Assembly (NCBI RefSeq): GCF_900112645.1
Contig: NZ_FOMO01000003.1
Coordinates: 310,001 to 374,000, forward strand
DNA from: Phytopseudomonas straminea
Lineage (GTDB): Bacteria; Pseudomonadota; Gammaproteobacteria; Pseudomonadales; Pseudomonadaceae
Direction: 5' to 3'
Length of the DNA: 64,000 bases
The notes below the pieces were generated by a model, which did no database searches, was not told the origin of the DNA, and saw only the letters and a list, made by a program, of their open reading frames with translations. Shown in pieces: positions 34,926-44,236 of the stretch (positions are counted from its first letter, which is position 1; each line of letters begins with the position of its first letter). The translations under genes and the position numbers were made by a program.

Positions 34926-35441
34926 TCAGTGCCGTTCGGCTAATGCCTTCTGGTAGACCGCCAAGTCATTAGCCGAAAAACAGCAGAACAGCACCTCGTC
35001 GACGCCGGGATACCGCGCCAGCTCGGTCTGTACCGTGCTCACCGCGGTGCGAGCCGCCTGCTCGATGGGGTAGCCGAAGATACCGGTGCTGATGCTTGGA
35101 AAAGCGATGGAATGGGCGTCCACCTCGGCCGCCAGACGCAGGGCGTTGCGATAGCAGGCGATCAGCAGCGCCTCTTCGCCTTGCTCGCCGCCACGCCAGA
35201 CGGGCCCCACGGTGTGCACGATGAAGCGCGCTGGCAATCGGTAGCCGCCGGTGCGCTTGGCCTCACCGGTCTTGCAGCCGCCGAGCAGGCGACATTCGTG
35301 CAGCAGGTCGCTGCCGGCGGCACGATGGATGGCGCCATCCACGCCGCCGCCACCGAGCAGTGACGAGTTGGCGGCATTGACGATGGCATCGACTGCGAGC
35401 GTGGTGATATCCGCCTGGATGGCGCGTATTCGTGCGGTCAT
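34926..35441 (-). CDS. Macrodomain O-acetyl-ADP-ribose deacetylase-like protein
   Basis: A 171-residue stand-alone macrodomain of the YmdB/MacroD type. Diagnostic segments are VDAIVNAANSSLLGGGGVDGAIHRAAG, the SISTGIFGYP phosphate loop and FIVHTVGPVW. Such enzymes remove acetyl from O-acetyl-ADP-ribose or ADP-ribose from proteins; E. coli YmdB also affects RNase III. It starts 14 bp after the C39-like gene on the same strand and is likely co-transcribed with it. Confidence 0.92.
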   Translation of the reverse strand: MTARIRAIQADITTLAVDAIVNAANSSLLGGGGVDGAIHRAAGSDLLHECRLLGGCKTGEAKRTGGYRLPARFIVHTVGPVWRGGEQGEEALLIACYRNALRLAAEVDAHSIAFPSISTGIFGYPIEQAARTAVSTVQTELARYPGVDEVLFCCFSANDLAVYQKALAERH

Positions 35442-35455
35442 TGGCGTGACGTTCT

Positions 35456-35881
35456 CTATTTGTCGATAGTGACAGCCATGAACCACTTGGGCTGCATACG
35501 CCAGAAGTCGGTGCGCACGTTGTGCTTCAGGGCGCGCTTGGAGTCCAGCACACGGGCTTGCCCGGCGTCGCGGGCGAACACCACCCAGTGCCAGAACGGC
35601 CGGCCGTTTTCCAGGCGCCAGCGGATGGCCAGCAATGCGCGATCCGGCAAACGCTCCCAGCCCGGAAACGGCGCCGGTGCTTGGGCCTCGAGGCCTTGGG
35701 CGTGCAACAGTCGGGTCACGTATTCGGTGTCCGACCACAGCGCCTGGTCCTCGGCGTAGATGCCGAGCCCGTTGGCGATACGACGGCTTTCTTCATAACC
35801 GACCCCGGCCAGCGCCGCACAGGCGGCGATGCCGCAACCCGAGGGCTGTTCCTGAATGACCGGGTCGATGGGGTAGGGCAT
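35456..35881 (-). CDS. C39-like cysteine-peptidase-fold protein
   Basis: A 141-residue protein with a papain/C39-like layout: Q12 and C16 in EQPSGCGIAACAALAG (oxyanion Gln and nucleophile), H98 in FWHWVVF and D113 in VLDSKR. That gives an apparently complete Cys-His-Asp triad in a minimal domain. No signal peptide or transporter domain, so it is cytosolic. It may be a peptidase, deamidase or transglutaminase-like enzyme. It is immediately upstream of the macrodomain gene. Confidence 0.65.
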   Translation of the reverse strand: MPYPIDPVIQEQPSGCGIAACAALAGVGYEESRRIANGLGIYAEDQALWSDTEYVTRLLHAQGLEAQAPAPFPGWERLPDRALLAIRWRLENGRPFWHWVVFARDAGQARVLDSKRALKHNVRTDFWRMQPKWFMAVTIDK

Positions 35882-35973
35882 TGGGTACTCCGTTTGCCAT
35901 GGAATCTCAGGGGGGATTGGCGAATAATGCCGCCACTGGCCTTGCGCCGTCCATGACAGGATCCCGCCCGCCC

Positions 35974-36852
35974 ATGAGCGCTACTCAACCACCTCTGGTG
36001 CTATCCATCCAGTCCCACGTTGCCCTCGGCCACGTCGGTAACGACGCCGCCGTGTTTCCGCTGCAGCGCCTGGGCTTCGAAGTGTTGCCGGTGCACACGG
36101 TGCAGTTTTCCAACCACACCGGTTACGGCCAGTTTCGCGGCCAGGTGTTCGACGCCGAACATATTCGCGAAGTGCTCGCCGGCTTGCGCGATCGCGGTGC
36201 GTTGTCGCGGGTTTCGGCGGTGTTGTCCGGTTACCTGGGCGATGCGGCCATCGGCGCGGTGATTCTCGAGGGGGTGGACGAGATCCGTCGCGACAACCCC
36301 GGCGTGCGTTACTTGTGCGACCCGGTGATGGGCGACGTCGGGCGGGGCGTGTTCGTCAATGCGGCGATCCCCGATTTCCTGCGTAACCTGGCGATTCCCT
36401 GCGCCAACATCATCACCCCCAACCAGTTCGAGTTCGAGCTGCTCACCGGCAGCAAGCTGGGCAGCGTCGACGAAGCGGTGCGCGTGGCGCGTCAATTGCG
36501 CGGCCGCGGGCCGGACGTGGTGGTGATCACCAGCCTGGCCACGCCGGACATTCCCGCGGACCAGCTGTGCACCCTGGCGGTCAATGGCGAAGGCGCCTGG
36601 CTGGTAAACACGCCGCGCCTGGCGCTGCATCCGCTGCCCAACGGCATGGGCGACGTGTTCTCGGCGACCCTGCTGGCGCGTTTGCTGTCCGGCCATGCCT
36701 TGCCCCAGGCGCTGGAGCTGGCTACCGCTACGCTGTACGCCTTGGTAGAGGCCACCGCTGAAGGTTCGCGCGACCTGCCGCTGGTCAGCGCCCAGGAGCA
36801 GATTGTCCAGCCTGCGCAGCGCTACCAGGCTAATGAAGTGGTGAGCCCGTGA
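35974..36852 (+). CDS. pdxY: Pyridoxal kinase
   Basis: A 292-residue ribokinase-fold kinase phosphorylating pyridoxal in the B6 salvage pathway. Visible are [27 protein letters not shown] at the start, [22 protein letters not shown] and the catalytic-Asp loop [14 protein letters not shown]. The GMGD loop has Met where most kinases have Thr, as PdxY/PdxK often vary. ATG at 35974 gives the normal N-terminus; another in-frame ATG at 35953 is possible. Its stop overlaps the next gene by GTGA. Confidence 0.92.
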   Translation: MSATQPPLVLSIQSHVALGHVGNDAAVFPLQRLGFEVLPVHTVQFSNHTGYGQFRGQVFDAEHIREVLAGLRDRGALSRVSAVLSGYLGDAAIGAVILEGVDEIRRDNPGVRYLCDPVMGDVGRGVFVNAAIPDFLRNLAIPCANIITPNQFEFELLTGSKLGSVDEAVRVARQLRGRGPDVVVITSLATPDIPADQLCTLAVNGEGAWLVNTPRLALHPLPNGMGDVFSATLLARLLSGHALPQALELATATLYALVEATAEGSRDLPLVSAQEQIVQPAQRYQANEVVSP

Positions 36853-37250
36853 ATAAAAAGTTGTGGTGCGCAGCGGCGCTGCTCTCGGTCAGCCTGCAGA
36901 GCCTGGCCTGCGAGGTGGATACCGGCGCCGCGTTTCGCGATGAAGTGCATGGCAATTTCGTGATCCCGGTGCGGGTCAAGCCCGGCGAGCGCTGTGTGGT
37001 GCTCGACCAGCTCAGCGAGGAGGGGCGCAAGACGCGCAGCGAGCTCTGGACGCCGGTGGAAAAAATCGGCAACAGCACGCCGAAGCTGGGGCGCTGGAAG
37101 CGTGAGTACCAGGTCGAGGGCGATGTGGCCAAGGTGGATCGCTACATCTACCTGGCCGGTGACACGCCCGGGGAGGATTCGGTCAGCTTCTCCTCCTTCC
37201 CCGATCAGCAGGAACGGCGGGCCGTCGAATACCGCTTTCGTATCGAGTGA
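36849..37250 (+). CDS. Exported small hypothetical protein
   Basis: A 133-residue protein starting at GTG 36849 and overlapping the pdxY stop. It has a short Sec signal ([20 protein letters not shown]) followed by CEVDTG, which could be lipidated (SLAC) or simply cleaved. The mature part is beta-strand rich and charged (GRWKREYQVEGDVAKVDRYIYLAGDTPGEDS). Not recognised; periplasmic or membrane-anchored. Confidence 0.65.
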   Translation: MNKKLWCAAALLSVSLQSLACEVDTGAAFRDEVHGNFVIPVRVKPGERCVVLDQLSEEGRKTRSELWTPVEKIGNSTPKLGRWKREYQVEGDVAKVDRYIYLAGDTPGEDSVSFSSFPDQQERRAVEYRFRIE

Positions 37251-37263
37251 CCGCCGCCTTGCC

Positions 37264-37518
37264 TCAGCACTTGTAAGGGCTTTCGCTCTTCAGTTCTTCG
37301 CCGTTTTTGGCATCGCGGATGATGACCATGGCATCCGGATACGCCGAACACAGGGCATTGCGCGCGGTATAGATGCCACTGCCCTCGGCGACCATGCTGA
37401 CGTTCTTTGCAAGCGGCTGGCCGTTGGCGTCCTGCAGCGTGAGCTGATAGGTGCCGGACAGTGTCATGCAGCCGCCGAGCAGGGCGCCGGCGCTTAACAG
37501 GGTGATCAGGTTCTTCAT
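37264..37518 (-). CDS. Small lipoprotein
   Basis: An 84-residue lipoprotein with signal MKNLITLLSAGALLGGC (C17). The mature part has TLSGTYQLTLQDANGQPL and three further cysteines, two of them near the C-terminus and ALC segments. AAGGAGGAACATC precedes the ATG at 37518, which fixes the start. Function unknown. The neighbouring upstream gene on the same strand is also a lipoprotein. Confidence 0.65.
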   Translation of the reverse strand: MKNLITLLSAGALLGGCMTLSGTYQLTLQDANGQPLAKNVSMVAEGSGIYTARNALCSAYPDAMVIIRDAKNGEELKSESPYKC

Positions 37519-37571
37519 GATGTTCCTCCTTGAGGCGGGCGCTGTCGGACTGGCCGGCGGCGCCCGCTTTA

Positions 37572-37982
37572 TTAATGACCGACGCGGTGCTCGGTGAATC
37601 GGTAGTCGGCCTGGCAATCGGCGGTCGGGTCGGCCTTGGTGTTGACGTACTCGACAGTGTCGGCATCGACGAAGCGGTAGTCGTACACCTCGGTGGTTTT
37701 CACGCCGTCGGTGGTCAGGTGGTTCTTGCCGTTGCTGGCCGTCCAGGTGCCGCGCTCGGTCTGGATCAGGCGCGTTCTGTCCTCGTCGGCGAAGAAGCTG
37801 ATCTCGAATCGGCCGTCAGGGCGAAAGCTGGAGTTCCAGGCGAAGAACTGGCAAGGGCCGTTCTTGTCGCGCATGCCTTGCCATTCGCCAAGTAGGCGTT
37901 GGTCCAGCGCTTGGGGGGAATGGCTGGCGCAGCCAGCGAGGAGGGCAGCGAGGCTCGCGCCCAGGAGGAGAGGCTTGAACAT
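37572..37982 (-). CDS. Lipoprotein of unknown function
   Basis: A 136-residue lipoprotein with signal MFKPLLLGASLAALLAGC (C18). The mature part resembles small beta-barrel 'lipocalin-like' folds: LLGEWQGMRDKNGPCQFFAW, FRPDGRFEISFF, GTWTASNGKNHLTTDG and YRFVDADTVEYV. Such proteins bind small hydrophobic ligands, but no motif proves it. Transcribed in the same direction as the next lipoprotein, 53 bp away. Confidence 0.65.
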   Translation of the reverse strand: MFKPLLLGASLAALLAGCASHSPQALDQRLLGEWQGMRDKNGPCQFFAWNSSFRPDGRFEISFFADEDRTRLIQTERGTWTASNGKNHLTTDGVKTTEVYDYRFVDADTVEYVNTKADPTADCQADYRFTEHRVGH

Positions 37983-38158
37983 GGTGACAGTCCTTGGTCA
38001 GGTTGCATCCGGCGCGCGGGGCGCCCACTTTTGCCGCCGCAGCGGCCGCTGTGATTGACGGGTGTGAACGGGAAAAGTTCGTCGCGGTGCGCAGAATCCT
38101 GATAACGCTCACATTCTTCAGGACTTGCTGATCCAGCGACAGCGGCCGTTCGGAAAAT

Positions 38159-38209
38159 TTGACAATTGCTCGGGCGTTAAATAATTTTATCCATGCGCAA
38201 ACGTTTGCG
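38159..38209 (+). promoter_or_regulatory. rbs promoter and RbsR operator
   Basis: TTGACA (38159-38164), a 17-bp spacer and TAATTT (38182-38187) form a good sigma-70 promoter. CGCAAACGTTTGCG (38196-38209) is a perfect 14-bp palindrome with the CG centre of LacI-family operators, sited at the expected start point. It lies 37 bp before rbsB, so RbsR would block transcription until ribose binds. Confidence 0.85.
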
Positions 38210-38245
38210 TGCCCGTAAAAACGACAATAACCACGGAGTTCGCCC

Positions 38246-39202
38246 ATGTCCGGTTTCCGTCCTGCCCGTCTGTGCGCCGCCATCGCCCTTGGTGCCGCAG
38301 CCCTCGTCAGTTTCTCCACTGCCCATGCCGCCGAAGGCGAGCCGCCGCGCGTCGCGCTGGTGATGAAATCCCTCGCCAACGAGTTCTTCCGCACCATGGA
38401 AGACGGCGCCAAGGCTTACCAGAAAGAACACCCTGACCAGTTCGAACTGGTCGCCAACGGCATCAAGGATGAAACCGATACCTCCGCGCAGATCCGCATC
38501 GTCGAGCAGATGATCGTCGCCAAGGTCGATGCCCTGGTGATCGCGCCCGCCGATTCCAAGGCGCTGGTGCCGGTGATCAAGAAGGCCAGCGATGCCGGTA
38601 TCAAGGTGGTCAACATCGACAACCGCCTCGACCCGGAAGTGGTCAAGAGCAAGGGCCTGGACGTGCCGTTCGTAGGCCCGGACAACCGCAAGGGCGCGCG
38701 CCTGGTCGGCGAATACCTGGCCAAGGAAAAACTCAAGGCCGGTGACGAAGTCGGCATCATCGAAGGCGTGTCCACCACCACCAACGCCCAGCAGCGCACC
38801 GCGGGCTTCAAGGACGCCATGGAAGCCGCTGGCATGAAGATCGTCGGCGTGCAGTCCGGCAACTGGGAGATCGACCGCGGCAACGCCGTGGCCTCGGCCA
38901 TGCTCAACGAGTACCCGAACCTCAAGGCGCTGCTGGCCGGCAACGACAGCATGGCCCTCGGCGCGGTGTCCGCCGTGCGTGCCGCTGGCAAGAAGGATCA
39001 GGTGCAGGTGGTCGGTTACGACAACATCAACGCCATCAAGCCGATGCTCAAGGACGGTCGCGTACTCGCCACCGCCGATCAGTTCGCGGCGCGCCAGGCG
39101 GTGTTCGGCATCGAAGCGGCGCTCAAGCTGGTCAAGGGTGAGCCCACCGATGCCAAGGACGGTGTGATCGAAACCCCCGTCGAACTCGTGACCAAGCCGT
39201 GA
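38246..39202 (+). CDS. rbsB: D-ribose periplasmic binding protein
   Basis: A 318-residue type I periplasmic sugar-binding protein with a Sec signal ending STAHA. Typical segments are RVALVMKSLANEFFRTMEDGAKAYQKE, VDALVIAPADSKALVPVIKKA, VVNIDNRL and the late VVGYDNINAIKPMLKDGRVLATADQ. It delivers ribose to RbsAC. First gene of rbsBACRKD; its TGA overlaps the GTG start of rbsA. Confidence 0.93.
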   Translation: MSGFRPARLCAAIALGAAALVSFSTAHAAEGEPPRVALVMKSLANEFFRTMEDGAKAYQKEHPDQFELVANGIKDETDTSAQIRIVEQMIVAKVDALVIAPADSKALVPVIKKASDAGIKVVNIDNRLDPEVVKSKGLDVPFVGPDNRKGARLVGEYLAKEKLKAGDEVGIIEGVSTTTNAQQRTAGFKDAMEAAGMKIVGVQSGNWEIDRGNAVASAMLNEYPNLKALLAGNDSMALGAVSAVRAAGKKDQVQVVGYDNINAIKPMLKDGRVLATADQFAARQAVFGIEAALKLVKGEPTDAKDGVIETPVELVTKP

Positions 39203-40767
39203 CCCATGCGGTAACCGGCGGCGAGACCGTTCTCGCCGCCCGCGATATCGGCAAGACCTACGTCCAGCCTGTGCTGGGCGGGGTCGAGCTGGAGCTGCGC
39301 GCCGGTGAAGTGCTGGCGCTGACCGGCGAGAACGGCGCCGGCAAAAGTACGCTCTCGAAGATTTTCTGTGGGCTGGAGCAACCGACCACGGGCTCCCTGA
39401 GCTTTCTTGGGCAGCCCTATGCACCGGCCAGTCGCCGCGATGCCGAACGCCTCGGCGTGCGCATGGTGCTGCAGGAGCTCAACCTGCTGCCCACCCTGAC
39501 CGTGGCCGAGAACCTGTTTCTCGACAACCTGCCCAGCCGCGGCGGCTGGATTGCCCGTGGCCGCCTGCGCGAGATGGCGCGCGAGGCCATGGCGCGGGTC
39601 GGCCTGGAGGCCATCGACCCGGATACGCCGGTGGCATCGTTGGGCGTCGGTCATCAGCAGATGGTCGAGATCGCCCGCAACCTGATCGGCGAGTGCCGCG
39701 TGTTGGTGCTCGACGAGCCGACCGCCATGCTCACCGCCCGCGAGGTCGATCTGCTGTTCGAGCAGATCCAGCGCCTGCGCGAGGCCGGGGTGGCCATCGT
39801 CTATATCTCCCATCGCCTCGAAGAGCTGGCCAAGGTGGCGCAGCGCGTCGCCGTGCTGCGTGACGGCCAGCTGGTGGCGGTGGAACCTATCGACCGCTAT
39901 TCAAGCGACGAACTGGTCACCCTGATGGTCGGCCGCGAGGTCGGCGAAGCCATCGACCTGGGTGAGCGGCAGATCGGTGCGCCGCTGCTGCAGGTCAAGA
40001 ATCTGAGCCGCCGCGGCAAGGTCGACGACGTGTCGTTCACCGTGCGGGCCGGGGAAATCTACGGCATTTCCGGGCTGATCGGCGCTGGCCGTACCGAGTT
40101 GCTGCGGCTGATCTACGGCGCCGACCGCGCCGACAGCGGCCAGGTGGCCATCGGCAATCCGCCGGTGCCGGTGCAGGTGCGTTCGCCCGCCGAAGCGGTG
40201 CGCCATGGCATCGCGCTGATCACCGAAGACCGCAAGGGCGAAGGCCTGCTGCTCGGCCAGCCGATTGCCGTCAACCTGGCGCTGGGCAACATGCCGGCCG
40301 TTTCCAGGCACGGCGTGATGCGCCCAGCGGCGGAGCAGGCTTTGGCGCAGCGACAGATCGACGCCATGCGCATTCGCTGCAACGGCGCCCACCAGGCGGT
40401 GGTCGAGCTGTCCGGCGGCAACCAGCAGAAAGTGGTGATCGGCCGCTGGCTGGAGCGTGACTGCCAGGTGCTGCTCTTCGACGAGCCGACCCGCGGCATC
40501 GACGTGGGCGCCAAATTCGAAATCTACGGCCTGCTCGGTGAGCTGGCGCGCCAGGGCAAGGCCCTGGTGGTGGTGTCCAGCGACCTGCGCGAACTGATGC
40601 TGATCTGCGACCGCATCGGTGTGCTGTCCGCTGGCCGCCTGATCGAAACCTTCGACCGCGATGACTGGACCCAGGACCGTCTGCTGGCTGCTGCCTTCGC
40701 CGGCTACCGCAGCCGCGAGGCCTTGCTCGGCGACGTCGCCCCCCCGTTACAGGAGCTTTCCCAATGA
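39199..40767 (+). CDS. rbsA: Ribose ABC transporter ATPase (two NBDs)
   Basis: A 522-residue sugar ABC ATPase with two fused nucleotide domains. NBD1 has Walker A GENGAGKS (43-50), LVLDEPTAMLT and YISHRLEEL. NBD2 has the usual degenerate Walker A (GLIGAGRTELLRLIYG), EDRKGEGLLLGQPIAVN, signature ELSGGNQQKVVIGRWL and LLFDEPTRGIDVGAK. It starts at GTG 39199 inside the rbsB stop and overlaps rbsC by ATGA. Confidence 0.94.
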   Translation: MTHAVTGGETVLAARDIGKTYVQPVLGGVELELRAGEVLALTGENGAGKSTLSKIFCGLEQPTTGSLSFLGQPYAPASRRDAERLGVRMVLQELNLLPTLTVAENLFLDNLPSRGGWIARGRLREMAREAMARVGLEAIDPDTPVASLGVGHQQMVEIARNLIGECRVLVLDEPTAMLTAREVDLLFEQIQRLREAGVAIVYISHRLEELAKVAQRVAVLRDGQLVAVEPIDRYSSDELVTLMVGREVGEAIDLGERQIGAPLLQVKNLSRRGKVDDVSFTVRAGEIYGISGLIGAGRTELLRLIYGADRADSGQVAIGNPPVPVQVRSPAEAVRHGIALITEDRKGEGLLLGQPIAVNLALGNMPAVSRHGVMRPAAEQALAQRQIDAMRIRCNGAHQAVVELSGGNQQKVVIGRWLERDCQVLLFDEPTRGIDVGAKFEIYGLLGELARQGKALVVVSSDLRELMLICDRIGVLSAGRLIETFDRDDWTQDRLLAAAFAGYRSREALLGDVAPPLQELSQ

Positions 40768-41744
40768 CCACTCCATCCGCCACGCCGGCCAAGCGCAGCG
40801 GCACGCATCAGGGCCTGGGCACTTACCTGGGCCTGGCCGGCGCGCTGCTGGCGATGATCGTGCTGTTCTCTAGCCTGAGCAGCCACTTCCTGTCCTACGC
40901 GACGTTCACCACCCTGGCCAACCAGATTCCCGATCTGATGGTGCTGGCGGTGGGCATGACGCTGATCCTGATCATCGGCGGCATCGACCTGTCGGTGGGC
41001 TCGGTACTGGCCCTGGCGGCTGCCGTGGTCAGCGTCGCCACCCTCGGTTTCGGCTGGGGCATCCTGCCTGCCGCGCTACTGGGCATGGCCTGCGCCGCAT
41101 TGGCCGGCAGCGTGACCGGGATCATCACCGTGGCCTGGGGCATTCCCTCGTTCATCGTCTCCCTCGGTGTGCTGGAGATGGCCCGCGGCCTGGCCTACCA
41201 GCTCACCGACTCGCGCACCGCCTATATCGGCGACGCCTATGCCTGGCTGTCGACGCCGTTCGCTGCGGGCATCTCGCCATCCTTCGTGATCGCCCTGCTG
41301 GTGATCGCTGCCGCGCACCTGCTGCTCACCCGCACGGTGTTCGGCCGTTATCTGGTGGCCATCGGCACCAACGAGGAAGCGGTACGTTTGGCCGGCATCA
41401 ACCCCAAGCCATACAAGATCTCGGTGTTCGCCCTGATGGGCCTGCTCGCCGGCCTGGCCGCGCTGTTCCAGATTTCCCGCCTGGAAGCCGCCGACCCCAA
41501 TGCCGGTTCCGGCCTGGAGCTGCAGGTGATCGCTGCGGTGGTGATCGGCGGTACCAGCCTGATGGGCGGGCGCGGTTCGGTGATCAGCACTTTCTTCGGC
41601 GTGCTGATCATCTCGGTGCTGGCCGCGGGGCTGGCGCAGATCGGCGCCAGCGAGCCGACCAAGCGCATCATCACCGGTGCGGTGATCGTCGTCGCGGTGA
41701 TTCTCGACACCTACCGCAGCTACCGCGCCAAGCGCCGGGCCTGA
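40764..41744 (+). CDS. rbsC: Ribose ABC transporter permease
   Basis: A 326-residue, roughly ten-helix permease. Family segments are GMTLILIIGGIDLSVGSVLAL, AWGIPSFIVSLGVLEMARGLAY, the EAVRLAGINPKPYKISVFALMG loop and VIGGTSLMGGRGSVISTFFGVLII. It pairs with RbsA and RbsB for ribose import. The start overlaps rbsA and the stop is 6 bp before rbsR. Confidence 0.94.
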   Translation: MTTPSATPAKRSGTHQGLGTYLGLAGALLAMIVLFSSLSSHFLSYATFTTLANQIPDLMVLAVGMTLILIIGGIDLSVGSVLALAAAVVSVATLGFGWGILPAALLGMACAALAGSVTGIITVAWGIPSFIVSLGVLEMARGLAYQLTDSRTAYIGDAYAWLSTPFAAGISPSFVIALLVIAAAHLLLTRTVFGRYLVAIGTNEEAVRLAGINPKPYKISVFALMGLLAGLAALFQISRLEAADPNAGSGLELQVIAAVVIGGTSLMGGRGSVISTFFGVLIISVLAAGLAQIGASEPTKRIITGAVIVVAVILDTYRSYRAKRRA

Positions 41745-41750
41745 CCGCTC

Positions 41751-42749
41751 ATGGCCACCATCAAGGACGTCGCCGCCCGGGCGGGCATTTCCTACACCAC
41801 GGTGTCCCACGTGGTGAACGGCACCCGCCCGGTCAGCGACCCGGTGCGCAGCAAGGTGGAGGCGGCCATCGCCGAGCTGGGCTACGTGCCCAGCGGCGTG
41901 GCGCGCTCGTTGCGGGTACGCGCCACCGGCACCCTGGGCCTGCTGGTGCCCAACGCCAGCAACCCGTATTTCGCCGAGCTGGCCCGCGGCATCGAGGACC
42001 ACGCCGAGCGCAACGGTTATAGCGTGATCCTGTGCAACTCCGACGACGACACCGACAAGCAGCTGCGCTACTTGCGCGTGTTGCTGGAGCGGCGCATCGA
42101 CGGCCTGATCGTCGCCACCGTGGCCAGTGACGCGGCCTTCGCCGAAGCCCTGGCCAATCTGCGGGTGCCGCTGGTGCTGGTCGACCGTTCCCTGGACGGC
42201 GTCAGCGCCGACCAGTTGCGGGTCGACCACGAGCAGGGCGCCTATCTGGCCACCCGTCACCTGCTGGAGTTGGGCCATCGACGCATCGCCTGCATCGGCG
42301 GCCCGGCCAGTACCCAGGTGGCCCAGTTACGCGCCGGCGGTTATCGCCGCGCCCTGGACGAGGCGGGCATCGAGGCCCAGGCGGTGGTGGACTGCGCGTT
42401 TACCAGCCCGGCTGGTCACGCCGCCGCCCAGGTGCTGCTGGCAGGCGAGCAGCGGCCCACGGCGATCTTCGCCGGCAACGATATGATCGCCCTGGGTGTG
42501 CTGCGCGCCGCTGCTGAACGCGGCCTGCAGGTGCCCCAGCAACTGTCGGTGGTGGGCTTCGACGACATCGAAGTGAGCCGCTACCTGCACCCGGCGCTGA
42601 CCACCGTCGGCCAGCGCATCGGCCAGCTCGGCGAGCAGGCGGCCGAGCGCTTGCTGGCGCGCATCCGTAAACCTGGCCTCGCGGCCGAACAATGGTTGGT
42701 CGAGCCGACCCTGATGCTGCGTGAGTCCACCGCGACCATTGGCGGCTGA
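41751..42749 (+). CDS. rbsR: LacI-family ribose operon repressor
   Basis: A 332-residue LacI-type regulator. The helix-turn-helix is ATIKDVAARAGISYTTVSHVVNGTRPVSD with hinge helix SGVARSLRVRATGTLGL, followed by a periplasmic-binding-protein-like ribose domain (VPNASNPYFAELARGIED, LLERRIDGLIVATV). Embedded in the operon it controls, it should bind the CGCAAACGTTTGCG palindrome at 38196. Confidence 0.92.
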   Translation: MATIKDVAARAGISYTTVSHVVNGTRPVSDPVRSKVEAAIAELGYVPSGVARSLRVRATGTLGLLVPNASNPYFAELARGIEDHAERNGYSVILCNSDDDTDKQLRYLRVLLERRIDGLIVATVASDAAFAEALANLRVPLVLVDRSLDGVSADQLRVDHEQGAYLATRHLLELGHRRIACIGGPASTQVAQLRAGGYRRALDEAGIEAQAVVDCAFTSPAGHAAAQVLLAGEQRPTAIFAGNDMIALGVLRAAAERGLQVPQQLSVVGFDDIEVSRYLHPALTTVGQRIGQLGEQAAERLLARIRKPGLAAEQWLVEPTLMLRESTATIGG

Positions 42750-42792
42750 ATATTTTGCAGAGGGCGCAGGCGCCCGAGAGGAGCAGGTACAG

Positions 42793-43701
42793 ATGCAAGG
42801 CAAAGTGGTGGTGGTCGGCAGTTTGAACATGGACCTGATCGTGCGAGCGCCACGCCTGCCGCGCGGCGGTGAAACCCTCACCGGGCATGATTTCTCCACC
42901 GCCGCCGGCGGCAAGGGCGCCAACCAGGCAGTGGCCGCGGCGCGCCTCGGCGCCCAGGTGGCGATGGTCGGCTGCGTGGGCGCCGACGCCTATGGCGCAC
43001 GGCTGCGCACCGGGCTGATCAGCGAAGGCATCGACTGCAAGGCGGTCAGCGAAATCGACGGCGTGCCCACCGGCATCGCCTCGATTCTGGTGGACGACGC
43101 TGGCCAGAACGCCATTGTCATCGTCGCTGGCGGCAACGGTGCGCTGACCCCGCAGCACCTGAGCGCACAGGCGCAGCTGCTGGCCGATGCCCAGGTGCTG
43201 ATCGTGCAACTGGAAGTGCCGGACGCCACCGTCGAGGCCGCCATGAAGCTGGGCCGCGAGGCCGGCTGCACGGTGATCCTCAACCCGGCGCCCGTGGCCG
43301 GGCCGCTGCCGGCCCACTGGTATGGAATGGCCGATTACCTGATTCCCAACGAGAGCGAGGCCGCTGCGCTGACCGGCTTGCCGGTGGGCTCGCCCCAGTC
43401 GGCGCTGCCGGCAGCGCGCAGCCTGCTGCAGGCCGGCGCACGCCGCGTACTGATCACCCTCGGCGCCCAGGGCGTGCTGTACGCCGACGCCGAGCGCCAT
43501 GCACATTTCGCCGTGGCGCCGGTAGCCGCCGTGGACACCACCGCGGCCGGCGACACCTTCGTCGGAGGCTTCGCCGCGGCCCTGGCCGCCGGCCAGCCGC
43601 TGGAAGCCGCCATCGCCCTGGGTCAGCAGGCCGCCGCCCTGGCGGTTACCCGGCCGGGTGCACAACCTTCGATCCCTTATCGTCACGAGTTGCCCGCATG
43701 A
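42793..43701 (+). CDS. rbsK: Ribokinase
   Basis: A 302-residue PfkB-family kinase making ribose 5-phosphate. It has the N-terminal [47 protein letters not shown] (signature 1), and the catalytic loop [18 protein letters not shown] with the catalytic Asp in GD. ATG at 42793 is chosen because it gives the normal N-terminus and is preceded by AGGAGCAGGTACAG. Its stop overlaps rbsD by ATGA. Confidence 0.94.
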   Translation: MQGKVVVVGSLNMDLIVRAPRLPRGGETLTGHDFSTAAGGKGANQAVAAARLGAQVAMVGCVGADAYGARLRTGLISEGIDCKAVSEIDGVPTGIASILVDDAGQNAIVIVAGGNGALTPQHLSAQAQLLADAQVLIVQLEVPDATVEAAMKLGREAGCTVILNPAPVAGPLPAHWYGMADYLIPNESEAAALTGLPVGSPQSALPAARSLLQAGARRVLITLGAQGVLYADAERHAHFAVAPVAAVDTTAAGDTFVGGFAAALAAGQPLEAAIALGQQAAALAVTRPGAQPSIPYRHELPA

Positions 43702-44102
43702 AAAAGACTCCACTGCTCAACGCCGAACTCTCCGCCGCCATCGCCCGGCTCGGCCATGGCGATGTGATCGTCATCGGCGACGCCGGCATGCCGATCCCTC
43801 CCGGCACCCCGTGCATCGACCTGGCACTGACCGCCGGCGTACCGGACTTCGTCACTACCCTGAAAGTGGTACTCAGCGAAATGCAGGTGCAGGGCCATCT
43901 GCTGGCCCGAGAAACTCTGGAAGTTGCGCCCCTGGCGCTCGAGGCCATCGAAGCGCTGACCGCAGCCGGGGATTTGGGCGAGCGGCAACTGGTCAGCCAC
44001 GACGAACTCAAGGCCGCGTGCCGCACCGCGCGGGTGCAGATCCGTACCGGTGAATGCCGGCCTTATAGCAATATTGCGTTGATTGCGGGTGTGACTTTCT
44101 AG
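43698..44102 (+). CDS. rbsD: D-ribose pyranase
   Basis: A 134-residue RbsD/FucU protein that interconverts pyranose and furanose forms of ribose, feeding ribokinase. The catalytic H20 is in [18 protein letters not shown], and the C-terminal [20 protein letters not shown] is diagnostic. Last gene of the rbs operon; no clear terminator follows. Confidence 0.94.
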   Translation: MKKTPLLNAELSAAIARLGHGDVIVIGDAGMPIPPGTPCIDLALTAGVPDFVTTLKVVLSEMQVQGHLLARETLEVAPLALEAIEALTAAGDLGERQLVSHDELKAACRTARVQIRTGECRPYSNIALIAGVTF

Positions 44103-44236
44103 AAGCTGCTCAGGGTCTTCTTGAACGCTTCACTTGGCCGCTTCAAGGCAATGCAGCCGCTGACAGCTACCGGCCAGAAGCGGAAGTTATATTGACCGAT
44201 GAAGATCCAATGCATTCGGCGAGACTGGGAGTAGCG

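Noticed and set aside
41076..42278. 400-residue antisense frame over rbsC/rbsR
   Set aside because: Antisense shadow with Gln/His/Gly repeats; both sense genes are unambiguous.
38246..44102. Fructose or xylose transport operon instead of ribose
   Set aside because: RbsD and ribokinase in the same transcript are specific for ribose; no xylose isomerase or fructokinase-only pattern.
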